64,000 bases of DNA from positions 166,974 to 230,973 of the forward strand of contig DASVQQ010000008.1 of the NCBI GenBank assembly GCA_036389035.1, written 5' to 3'. How positions within the stretch are numbered: position 1 is the first letter of the stretch; every line of letters starts with the position of its first letter. The notes under the pieces were generated by a model. It saw only the letters and a program-made list of their open reading frames with translations. It did not search any database and was not told where the DNA came from. Shown piece after piece: positions 9,392 to 17,107 of this stretch. Position numbers and translations under genes: made by a program. Source of the stretch: Jatrophihabitans sp. (lineage in GTDB: Bacteria > Actinomycetota > Actinomycetes > Mycobacteriales > Jatrophihabitantaceae).

Positions 9392-10093
9392 GTGCAGGTA
9401 GTGGTGTTGCTGCTGCTCGTCGCGGGCCTGGCCTTGCTGGTGCTGGGGTTGATCACCGGCAGCACGCCGCTGGTGGTGGCCTCGATCGCCGCCAGCCTGC
9501 TGGCGGCCTACGTGATAGTCCAGACCCGCCGGCGGCAGTCCGCCGGCGCCGCCGGGGCGGCCAAGTCATCCGGCGTGGCCAAGTCATCCGGCGTCGCCTC
9601 GGACAAGGCGTTGGCTGCTGAGCTGGCGGCTGGAAAGGCGTCCCGGGCTGCCGCTGGCAAGGCGTCGGTGTCGGAGAAGGCCCGGGTCAGCGTCGCCGCT
9701 GGGGTTACGGCCGCCGGGCCGGCCGGCAGCGTCGCCGAGCCGGTCGAGACTGCGCCGGTTGACACCCGACCGGCTGAGACTGCGCCGGCTGAGGCTGCGC
9801 CGGCTGAGACCGCGCCGGCTGAGACCGCGGCGACCGCGCCTGACCCGGCCGGAACCGTTGACGCCGATGACCCGGCCACCCCTGAGCCTGCGGTCGCCGA
9901 CACCGACCCGCCGCTGCGCAGTCGCGGCGACGAGCCGGTCTGGGTGATCGACGGCCGGCCGCGCTACCACCTGCCGCACTGCGGCTTCCTGCTCGCCCGC
10001 CAGACCGAGCCGGTGCCGCTGCGCCAGGCCGTCGAGGACGGGTTCAGCCCCTGCGCGCTGTGCGACCCTGACACCGGGCTGGCCGCCGGCTGA
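9392..10093 (+). CDS. Uncharacterised membrane protein with C-terminal His/Cys motif
   Basis: 233 residues. Two membrane helices (about 3-21 and 25-45) are followed by a long disordered Ala/Pro/Glu/Thr-rich region with a 15-bp in-frame repeat (9776-9820, AETAP units). The last 50 residues form a compact conserved-looking module: WVIDGRPRYHLPHCGFLL, then FSPCALCDPD. The H-x3-C plus C-x2-C spacing resembles small zinc-binding modules found at the ends of various secreted or membrane proteins. The GTG start at 9392 follows AGCAGGAGG (9375-9383). Function unknown; position next to divIVA suggests, but does not prove, an envelope role. Confidence 0.75.
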   Translation: MQVVVLLLLVAGLALLVLGLITGSTPLVVASIAASLLAAYVIVQTRRRQSAGAAGAAKSSGVAKSSGVASDKALAAELAAGKASRAAAGKASVSEKARVSVAAGVTAAGPAGSVAEPVETAPVDTRPAETAPAEAAPAETAPAETAATAPDPAGTVDADDPATPEPAVADTDPPLRSRGDEPVWVIDGRPRYHLPHCGFLLARQTEPVPLRQAVEDGFSPCALCDPDTGLAAG

Positions 10094-10136
10094 CACCGGC
10101 CACCGGCTGACGCCGATCGTTTGAGGTTGAACCCGG

Positions 10137-13100
10137 CTAGGCCTTCGCGAGCCAGAGTTGCAGCCCGAGCTCGTCGTCGCCGGCTCCGAAGAAGCCGTCC
10201 GGCCGCGCGGGGGCGCCCTCGAAGACCGCGCTGGCCAGCACCTCGCGCGACAGCTCGCTCAGGTGCTCCCGGATGGCCTGGGCCGGCTCCGGTGAGCCGC
10301 CGACCGTCCAGTGCAGCGTGATCCGGTCCGAGACGTCGAACCCGGCGTTCTTGCGAGCGTCCTGCACGATCCGGATCACTTCACGCAGCAGGCCGAGCCG
10401 TCGCAGCTCACCGGTCAGCTCCAGGTCCAGGGCGACCGTCTCCGGACCCGAACTCTCCACCGCCCAGCCCGAGACCGGCGCCTCGCTGATCAGCACCTCC
10501 TCGGCGAGGACGTCTTCGCCGAGCGCGGACAGCGGCATCGAGCCCGTCGACCTGATCGAGGCGGCCAGTTCGGCCGGGTCGGCGGCGGTGATGGCCGCGG
10601 CCACCTCCTTCGTCCGGGAGCCGAACCGCTTTCCCAGGGCGCGGAAGTTCGGCTTGACCGTGACGTTGACCAGGTCCGCGGCGCTGGCCAGCTCGGCGAG
10701 CTCGACGACGTTCAGCTCGTCGGCCACCTCCTGTCGCAGCTGTTCGGGCAGCCCGGTCCAGCCGGGGGCCGAGATCAGCGCCCTGGCCAGCGGCTGCCTG
10801 GTCTTGACTCCCGAGCCGGCCCGCGCGGCCCGGCCGAGTTCGACCACCCGGCGCACCAGGGCGACCTGGGCCGACAGCGCCGGGTCGGTCGGCGCGCCGG
10901 TGTCCGGCCAGGCCGCCAGGTGCACCGAGTCCACGCCGGTGACCTCGGCGAACAGCGCCTGCCAGACCCGCTCGGTGACGAACGGCACGAACGGCGCCAG
11001 TAGCCGGGTCAGCACGTCCAGGCAGTCGTGCAGGGTCTGCAGCGCCGCCGGGTCACCGTCCCAGAACCGGCGGCGTGAGCGCCGGACGTACCAGTTGGAC
11101 AGGTCGTCGATCAGCCCGGACAGCGCCCGCCCGGCCCGGGCCGGGTCATAGGCCTCCATGGCGAGGTCCACCTCGGCGGCGACCCGGTTGGTCTCGGCGC
11201 GGGCCCAGCTGTCCAGCACGGACTGCTCGCCGGCGGTGCCCGGCGTCCAGTCGTTGGCCCGGGCGTACAGCGACTGGAACGAGGCGATCGACCAGTAGGT
11301 GCGCAGCACCTTGGAGGCGATCTCCTCCAGGTTCTTGTGCCCGACCCGGCGCGCGGACCACGGTGAGCCGCCGGCCAGCATGAACCAGCGCACCGCGTCG
11401 GCGCCGTGCCGGTCCATCAGCGGGATCGGCTCCAGGATGTTGCCCAGATGCTTGCTCATCTTGCGGCCGTCCTCGGCCAGGATGTGACCCAGGCACACCA
11501 CGTTGCGGTAGCTGGACTCGCCGAACACCAGAGTGCCGATCACCATCAACGTGTAGAACCAGCCACGGGTCTGGTCGATCGCCTCGCAGATGTAGTCGGC
11601 CGGGTAGTTCTGCCGGGCCAGCTCGGCGTTGCGGTGCGGGGCGCCGAACTGGGCGAACGGCATCGAGCCCGAGTCGAACCAGCCGTCGATCACCTGCGGC
11701 ACCCGGGAGAAGACGCCGGGCACGCCGGGCAGCGTGAACGTCGGGGCGTCGACGAAGGGCCGGTGCGGGTCCAGCCGGCTCAGGTCCTCACCGGTCAGCT
11801 CCGACAGCTCGGCCAGCGAGCCGACGCAGACCAGCCGGCTCGGATCGACGTCATTGCGCCAGATCGGCAGCGGGGTGCCCCAGTACCGGTCGCGGGAGAG
11901 CGCCCAGTCGATGTTGTTGTCCAGCCAGTCCCCGTAGCGGCCGTGCTTGACCGTCTCGGGGTACCAGTTGGTGGCCTCGTTCTGCGCGATCAGCTCGGCC
12001 TTGCGCTCGGTGGTCCGGATGTAGAACGAGGGCAGCGCGTAGTACATCAACGGGGTGTGGCAGCGCCAGCAGTGCGGGTAGCTGTGCTCGAAGGCCAGGT
12101 GCTTGAACAGCAGGCCGCGCCGGCTGAGGTCAGCGACCAACCGGTCGTCGGCGTCCTTGAAGAACAGCCCGCCGATCTCTTCGATCCCGTCCAGGAAGTG
12201 GCCGTCCTTGCCAATCGGGCTCACCACCGGCATCCCGTACGAGCGGCAGATCGCCAGGTCCTCGGCGCCGAACGCCGGGGCCTGGTGCACCAGTCCGGAG
12301 CCGTCCTCGGTGGTGACGTAGTCGGCCAGCACCACGTAGTGCGCCGGGTTCTCGGCGTCACCGATCGCCACGTAGTCGAAGGGCCGCTGGTAGCTCCAGC
12401 GCTCCATCTCCCGGCCCTGGTAGCTGGCGATCGTCTCGGTGCCCGGCGGCAGCTGGGCGCTGGCAGCCCCGCCGAGAAAGGTGACCAGCGTCTGGCCGTC
12501 CGGGGTGCGGACCACGGAATAGGTCACCTCGGGGTTGACCGCGACGGCGGTGTTGGACACCAGCGTCCAGGGGGTGGTCGTCCAGATCAGCAGGTCGGCC
12601 TCGCCGGCCAGCGGGCCGGAGGTCAGCGGGAACCGGACGTAGACCGACGGGTCGACGACCGTCTCGTAGCCCTGGGCCACCTCATGGTCGGACAGCCCGG
12701 TGCCGCAGCGCGGGCAGTACGGCGCCACCCGGTGGTCCTCGACGAGCAGGCCCTGGTCGAAGATCTGCTTGAGCGCCCACCACACCGACTGGATGTAGTC
12801 GGGGTTCATCGTCCGGTAGGCGTTGTCGTAGTCACACCAGTAGCCCATCCGCTCGCTCATGGCGGTGAACTCGTCGACGTGGCGCTGCACCGACTCCCGG
12901 CACCGGTCGTTGAACTCGGCGATGCCGTACCGCTCGATGTCGGCCTTGCCCGTGAAGCCGAGCTCCTTCTCCACCGCCAGCTCGACCGGCAGGCCGTGGC
13001 AGTCCCAGCCGCCCATCCGGGGGACGGAGTAGCCCTTCATGGTCTTGAACCGCGGGAACAGGTCCTTGAAGGCGCGGGCCTCGATGTGGTGGGTGCCCGG

Positions 13101-13262
13101 CATGCCGTTGGCGGTCGGCGGGCCCTCGTAGAAGACGTAGGACGGCCCGCCGGCGGTCTGCTCCAGGCTGGTCTGGAAGATCTTGTGCTCACGCCAGAAC
13201 GCGATCACCTCGCGGTCGTTCGCCGCCAGATCCACGTGGGCGGGCAGGGCCTGGTAGGCCAT
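10137..13262 (-). CDS. ileS: IleS, isoleucyl-tRNA synthetase (long, type 2-like)
   Basis: Class I aminoacyl-tRNA synthetase charging tRNA-Ile, with CP1 editing domain. The 1041 residues include the HIGH-equivalent HHIE (residues 58-61) in the context GMPGTHHIEAR, and KMSKH near residue 600. The HHxx form and length match the eukaryotic-like IleS2 group, usually poorly inhibited by mupirocin (family knowledge; not tested here). The anticodon-binding and C-terminal domains are complete. The ATG at 13262 is preceded by GAAGGAGA on the minus strand (13271-13278). A T-box leader controls it. The gene converges with the 9392 gene, with a 43-bp gap. Confidence 0.97.
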   Translation of the reverse strand: MAYQALPAHVDLAANDREVIAFWREHKIFQTSLEQTAGGPSYVFYEGPPTANGMPGTHHIEARAFKDLFPRFKTMKGYSVPRMGGWDCHGLPVELAVEKELGFTGKADIERYGIAEFNDRCRESVQRHVDEFTAMSERMGYWCDYDNAYRTMNPDYIQSVWWALKQIFDQGLLVEDHRVAPYCPRCGTGLSDHEVAQGYETVVDPSVYVRFPLTSGPLAGEADLLIWTTTPWTLVSNTAVAVNPEVTYSVVRTPDGQTLVTFLGGAASAQLPPGTETIASYQGREMERWSYQRPFDYVAIGDAENPAHYVVLADYVTTEDGSGLVHQAPAFGAEDLAICRSYGMPVVSPIGKDGHFLDGIEEIGGLFFKDADDRLVADLSRRGLLFKHLAFEHSYPHCWRCHTPLMYYALPSFYIRTTERKAELIAQNEATNWYPETVKHGRYGDWLDNNIDWALSRDRYWGTPLPIWRNDVDPSRLVCVGSLAELSELTGEDLSRLDPHRPFVDAPTFTLPGVPGVFSRVPQVIDGWFDSGSMPFAQFGAPHRNAELARQNYPADYICEAIDQTRGWFYTLMVIGTLVFGESSYRNVVCLGHILAEDGRKMSKHLGNILEPIPLMDRHGADAVRWFMLAGGSPWSARRVGHKNLEEIASKVLRTYWSIASFQSLYARANDWTPGTAGEQSVLDSWARAETNRVAAEVDLAMEAYDPARAGRALSGLIDDLSNWYVRRSRRRFWDGDPAALQTLHDCLDVLTRLLAPFVPFVTERVWQALFAEVTGVDSVHLAAWPDTGAPTDPALSAQVALVRRVVELGRAARAGSGVKTRQPLARALISAPGWTGLPEQLRQEVADELNVVELAELASAADLVNVTVKPNFRALGKRFGSRTKEVAAAITAADPAELAASIRSTGSMPLSALGEDVLAEEVLISEAPVSGWAVESSGPETVALDLELTGELRRLGLLREVIRIVQDARKNAGFDVSDRITLHWTVGGSPEPAQAIREHLSELSREVLASAVFEGAPARPDGFFGAGDDELGLQLWLAKA

Positions 13263-13264
13263 CG

Positions 13265-13551
13265 CGGAACTCTCCTTCGCCGTACGCCGGCCGGTCTGGG
13301 ATCAGAGCGGCCACTCGGTGAAGGGACGACAGCAGGTGCTGCCGCGGTACCACCCCTCTTGGCGCGCCCCGGGTGCTGGCCACGCCCACTCTTGGTACTG
13401 CCTGGCTCGGTTCTACTCGCGGGACGGACCCGCTTTCTTCCGAGGCTCGGAGGTGATTTGGCTGACCGGCGCTCAGCGCTGGGCTTCCACCGTCCCCAGC
13501 TCGCTCTTGCCTGCCACCGGCGCTACTTGTCCTCGTCGACGCCTGCGGTTG
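13265..13551 (-). promoter_or_regulatory. T-box leader (riboswitch) of ileS
   Basis: Read on the minus strand, the leader has the T-box landmarks in order: ACAAGTAG, AGAGCGAGCTGGGG followed by GGTGGAAGCCCAGC, a specifier region AAATCACCTCCGAGCC with an Ile codon ATC (13455-13457), and the T-box GGTGGTACCGCGG (13342-13354). CCTTC (13320-13324) can pair with GAAGG of the ribosome site (13274-13278), so control is probably at translation, as in other actinobacterial ileS T-boxes. No T-run terminator is seen. Uncharged tRNA-Ile should free the ribosome site. Confidence 0.9.
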
Positions 13552-13557
13552 AGTCTA
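13552..13557 (-). promoter_or_regulatory. -10 element (TAGACT) of ileS leader
   Basis: TAGACT on the minus strand just upstream of the T-box leader. The transcript would begin about 13545. The same hexamer occurs before hisD, the VIT-family gene, polA and tRNA-Leu. No clear -35 is seen. Confidence 0.6.
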
Positions 13558-13759
13558 CGTGCCCCGGCATCCGGATTTCGAACCGACGCTCGGCCGTGGC
13601 GCGGGCTGGTGGGGTCCGGCCTCATCTGGACGTTCTTCACGATCTGGACGGTAACGCCCGGCGTGCCCGCTACCGCCCCGGACCGCCCGGCTCGTATCCT
13701 GACGGCTTGCCAGAGCCGGCACCGGTTGCCGGCCACGGCGCCGGGCGAGGGGGGCTGCT

Positions 13760-14758
13760 ATGGCAGGCGTGCGAGGTCGGATCGGGGCGGCGTTGCGCAG
13801 GGCCGGTGACGTGTCGGCCGCCGCGGCCAGCAAGGTGACGCCCGGCCGGGCCGCCAAGGCGGCCGGTCCCGCGAAGGCCGGTTCCGTGAAGGCCGGTCCC
13901 GTGAAGGCCGGTCCCGTGAAGGTTGCCGCTCCCGCGAAGGCCGGTCCCGCGAAGGCCGGTCCCGCGAAGGCCGGTCCCGGCGCGGCTGCTGCTGCGAGTG
14001 CGGCTGCCGCCAAGGCTCCGGCCAAGAGAACCGCCGCCACCAAGGCTCCGCCGGTGAAGAAGGCGCCCGCCAGCAAGGCCGCCACTAAGGCCCCGCCGGT
14101 CAAGAAGGCGCCCGCTGGCAAGGCCGCCGCCACCAAGGCCCCGCCGGTGAAGAAGGCGCCCGCCGGCAAGACCGCCGCCACTGAGAAGCCGGTTAAGAAG
14201 GCGCCGGCCAAGAAGGCGCCGGCCCAAGCGGCGCCGGCCGCGACAGCGCCGGCTAAGAAGACGCCCGCCAAGAAGGCGCCAGCTGTCAAAGCGCCGGCCA
14301 AGAAGGCAGCTCCCGCGAAGGCGCCCGTCGCCGAGAAGGCGCCGCCGGCCACTCCGACCGGCGGACCGGACAGCGCCGCCGAGTCGAATGTCGCGGGGCT
14401 CACCGCGGCGGACCTGGCCGAGATCCGTGGCCGGCTGGAGCGCGAGCTGGCCGAGATGCGACTGGAGTACGACAGGTCGATCAACCAGCTCAACGAGCTG
14501 CGACAGTCCCACACCGACGGGGCCGGCGACGATCAGGCAGACGTCGGCGCCAAGACCTTCGAGCGTGAGCAGGAGCAGTCGATCGCGGCCAACCGGCACC
14601 TGCTGCTGACCCAGATCGAGCACGCCCTCGAGCGGATCGACTCCGGCACCTACGGCGTCTGTGAGGACTGCGGCCGGCCCATTCCGAAGGCCCGGATCAA
14701 GGCGCTGCCGATGGCGACCCTGGACGCCGAGTGCAAGGCGCTGGCCGAGCGGCGCTGA
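13760..14758 (+). CDS. TraR/DksA family protein with histone H1-like N-terminal region
   Basis: 332 residues. Residues about 20-215 are almost purely Lys, Ala and Pro, with repeated [10 protein letters not shown] blocks (14038-14200) like histone H1 or AlgP tails, predicting disordered nucleic acid binding. The C-terminal part (about 225-332) is a coiled coil plus a TraR/DksA zinc finger: [16 protein letters not shown], then [13 protein letters not shown]. The usual second pair CxxC is reduced to DxxC, so only three of four zinc cysteines remain. DksA-type proteins act on RNA polymerase; whether this one does is unknown. It lies between ileS and lspA, a usual place for this family in actinobacteria. 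Confidence 0.85.
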   Translation: MAGVRGRIGAALRRAGDVSAAAASKVTPGRAAKAAGPAKAGSVKAGPVKAGPVKVAAPAKAGPAKAGPAKAGPGAAAAASAAAAKAPAKRTAATKAPPVKKAPASKAATKAPPVKKAPAGKAAATKAPPVKKAPAGKTAATEKPVKKAPAKKAPAQAAPAATAPAKKTPAKKAPAVKAPAKKAAPAKAPVAEKAPPATPTGGPDSAAESNVAGLTAADLAEIRGRLERELAEMRLEYDRSINQLNELRQSHTDGAGDDQADVGAKTFEREQEQSIAANRHLLLTQIEHALERIDSGTYGVCEDCGRPIPKARIKALPMATLDAECKALAERR

Positions 14759-14835
14759 CCAGCCGCGACGGCCGCTCCGACGCCACCGACCTGCCAGGTG
14801 CGCCACCGGGTCCCGCGATGCGGGAGAATGGCCGG

Positions 14836-15549
14836 GTGAGCAACCCTCGACCGGCTGATCCCGCACGGCTCGACGGCCGGTCCCCGGTGCGCAAGACCTG
14901 GCTGTTCTTCGTCACCGCGCTGATCGCGCTGGCCGCTGACCTGGTGAGCAAGATCGTGGTGGTGGCCACCATCGAGCCGGGCGATTCGGGGGCTCGGCTG
15001 CTCGGCGGCGCGGTCTACCTGGTGCACGCCCGCAACAGCGGAGCCGCGTTCTCGTTGGCTGCCGGAGCCACCGCGGTGCTGACAGCGATCTCGATCGTCG
15101 TCATCGCGGTGGTGATCCGGGCAGCTCGCAAGCTCACCTCGTCCCGCTGGGCCCTGGCGCTCGGGCTGGTGCTCGGCGGTGCGATGGGAAACCTGGTGGA
15201 TCGGCTGTTCCGGGCGCCCTCGCCCGGCAAGGGCCACGTGGTGGACTGGATCTCGGTGCTGGCCAACGACGGCCACGTCTGGCCGATCTTCAACCTGGCC
15301 GACTCGGCCATCATGATCGGGGGCGCGCTGGCCGTGCTGCTGTCGCTGCGCGGTGTCGAGTTCGGTTCCGGCTCGAGTCGGCGACCCGCGAAGCCCGCCG
15401 CACAGACCCGACCCGTGGACGGGCCGGCCGCGAACCAGTTGGCCGCCGACCCGCCGCCCCCGCACCAGCCGCCCCCGCACCAGCCGCCCCCGTACCAGCC
15501 GGTGGCGCTGCCGCAGGATCGGACTGCCGAGGGCAGCCCGCGTGACTGA
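14836..15549 (+). CDS. lspA: LspA, lipoprotein signal peptidase II
   Basis: Polytopic membrane aspartyl protease that removes signal peptides from diacylated prolipoproteins, after Lgt (also in this window). From GTG 14836, with GGGAG at 14822-14826, it gives 237 residues; ATG 14818 is an alternative. Four hydrophobic segments carry the motifs [22 protein letters not shown] and FNLADSA, including the two catalytic Asp. A Pro/His/Gln-rich C-terminal tail has three 15-bp repeats (15454-15498, PPPHQ units). The 3' end overlaps rluD by 8 nt. Confidence 0.95.
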   Translation: MSNPRPADPARLDGRSPVRKTWLFFVTALIALAADLVSKIVVVATIEPGDSGARLLGGAVYLVHARNSGAAFSLAAGATAVLTAISIVVIAVVIRAARKLTSSRWALALGLVLGGAMGNLVDRLFRAPSPGKGHVVDWISVLANDGHVWPIFNLADSAIMIGGALAVLLSLRGVEFGSGSSRRPAKPAAQTRPVDGPAANQLAADPPPPHQPPPHQPPPYQPVALPQDRTAEGSPRD

Positions 15550-16471
15550 CGTCCGGATGCTGCCGGTCCCCGACGGCCTGGACGGGCTGCGCCTGGACGT
15601 GGCGCTGTCCCGGCTGTTCGGGCTGTCCCGGTCGGCGGCGGCCGGGCTGATCGACGACGGGGCGGTCACCCTGGACGGCAGCAGCCCGGCCCGCTCGGAG
15701 AAGGTCCGCGGCGGGTCCCTGCTGGAGATCAGCATTCCGGAGCCGGTGGATCTGGCCGCCGCCCCGCCGCGCGCGGTGGACGGGCTGGCGGTCCTGTACG
15801 CCGACGACGACATCGTGGTGGTCGACAAGCCGGTCGGCGTCGCGGCACATCCCAGCATCGGCTGGGACGGACCCACCGTGACCCAGGGGCTCGCGGCGAT
15901 GGGGTACCGGCTGTCGACCTCGGGCGCGGCCGAGCGGCAGGGCGTCGTGCACCGGCTGGACGCCGGCACCACCGGCGTGATGGCGGTCGCCACCAGCGAG
16001 CGGGCCTACACCGGGCTCAAGCGGGCGTTCAAGGAGCGCACCGTGGAGAAGCTGTACTCCGCCCTGGTGCAGGGCCATCCCGACCCGAGCAGCGGCACGG
16101 TGGACGCGCCGATCGACCGGCACCCGTCCTCGGACTGGAAGTTCGCGGTGGTGGCCAGCGGGCGGCCCAGCGTCACCCACTACGAGACGGTGCAGGCCTA
16201 TCGGGCGGCCTCGCTGCTCGACATCCGCCTGGAGACCGGGCGCACCCACCAGATCAGGGTGCACATGGCAGCGTTGCGGCACCCGTGCTGCGGTGACCTG
16301 GTCTACGGCGCCGATCCGGTGTTGAGCCGGCGGCTAGGCCTGCAACGGCAGTGGCTGCACGCCCGGTCGCTGTCCTTCGAGCATCCGGGCACGGGGGAAT
16401 GGCTGACCGTGGTGTCGCCGTTCCCCGCCGACCTGCAGCACGCCCTGGACGTCCTGGAGGCCGAGTCCTAG
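15542..16471 (+). CDS. rluD: RluD-type 23S rRNA pseudouridine synthase
   Basis: RluA/RluD family enzyme converting uridines in large-subunit rRNA to pseudouridine. It starts at GTG 15542, overlapping lspA by 8 nt; 309 residues. An N-terminal S4 RNA-binding domain ([20 protein letters not shown]) is followed by the catalytic motif HRLDAGTTG near residue 137, with the catalytic Asp, and by [11 protein letters not shown]. Substrate position cannot be read from sequence; the lspA-rluD pairing is common in actinobacteria. Confidence 0.93.
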   Translation: MTDVRMLPVPDGLDGLRLDVALSRLFGLSRSAAAGLIDDGAVTLDGSSPARSEKVRGGSLLEISIPEPVDLAAAPPRAVDGLAVLYADDDIVVVDKPVGVAAHPSIGWDGPTVTQGLAAMGYRLSTSGAAERQGVVHRLDAGTTGVMAVATSERAYTGLKRAFKERTVEKLYSALVQGHPDPSSGTVDAPIDRHPSSDWKFAVVASGRPSVTHYETVQAYRAASLLDIRLETGRTHQIRVHMAALRHPCCGDLVYGADPVLSRRLGLQRQWLHARSLSFEHPGTGEWLTVVSPFPADLQHALDVLEAES

Positions 16472-16525
16472 CAGCCGCACGGCTCAGCCGGCTGCGGATC
16501 AGCAGCCGTATGGCTCAGCGGCTGC
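16471..16525. terminator. Tandem hairpins between converging genes
   Basis: Two similar hairpins: GCAGCCG (16471-16477) with CGGCTGC (16489-16495), and GCAGCCG (16502-16508) with CGGCTGC (16519-16525). They fill the gap between the converging rluD and mhuD-like genes and overlap a duplicated 30-bp unit. No T-run; a bidirectional terminator is inferred. Confidence 0.55.
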
Positions 16526-16530
16526 GGGGG

Positions 16531-16917
16531 CTAGGAGCCCGAGCCGCCCGCGGAGCCGCCGGCGACCACGTAGGACCACAGCTCGCTGCTGACCCCGACC
16601 GGCTTCTTGGGCTGCTCGCCGCCCTCGGCGCCGTGGGCGTGCGGGCTCCCGCCACCTTCGCCGCCCTGGGCGTGCGGGCCCTCGGACCGGTGGCCCTGGC
16701 CGAACGCCGGCGAGCTGGCCCAGGCGTTGAAGGCGTCCTCGTCGCGCCAGCGGGTGAGCACCAGCCAGGTGGTCCGGCCGTCGGTGGGCTGCAGCAGCTC
16801 GAAGCCCTCGAAGCCGTCCTGGTTGTCGACCGCGCCGGCCCGGGCCGCGAACCGCTTGGCCAGTTCGTCACCGCTGTCGGCGGCGACCGTGATGGCATTG
16901 ATCTTGATGATGGACAT
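16531..16917 (-). CDS. MhuD/IsdG-like heme-degrading monooxygenase (ABM fold)
   Basis: 128 residues from ATG 16917 (ATG 16926 also possible). The N-terminal 80 residues follow the mycobacterial heme oxygenase MhuD closely: SIIKINAI with Asn7, KRFAARAGAVDN, GFEGFELL, and AFNAW with Trp66, the residues known to place heme in MhuD. The heme-ligand His (75 in MhuD) appears here as His76 in FGQGHRSEG. An unusual Gly/His-rich stretch (about residues 79-110) replaces the usual C-terminus. Expected role: heme degradation for iron use. A generic antibiotic-biosynthesis monooxygenase remains possible. Diverges from dnaE. Confidence 0.75.
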   Translation of the reverse strand: MSIIKINAITVAADSGDELAKRFAARAGAVDNQDGFEGFELLQPTDGRTTWLVLTRWRDEDAFNAWASSPAFGQGHRSEGPHAQGGEGGGSPHAHGAEGGEQPKKPVGVSSELWSYVVAGGSAGGSGS

Positions 16918-17107
16918 GCTGCCCATGCTGTCACAGCCGGACCCGTAGTGGTTTCGACCGCCAGGGCGGCTAAAACCGATACGCGATGGTGGGACGTGAC
17001 CGCGACGCGCCGGGACACGCCGGGCTTCTCGCTGTCGTCGTACCCAAGGTGCAGAATCGGAATCCGCTGGCCAGCCCGATCGATGGGCGCCACCCGAACC
17101 GAAGGAC

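Noticed and set aside
13555..13600. Possible tRNA from a TTCGAAA-like T-loop word near 13575
   Set aside because: No matching acceptor or anticodon arms could be formed.
11406..13838. 810-codon plus-strand frame opposite ileS and its T-box
   Set aside because: Shadow of ileS; runs through the T-box leader and has no recognisable domain.
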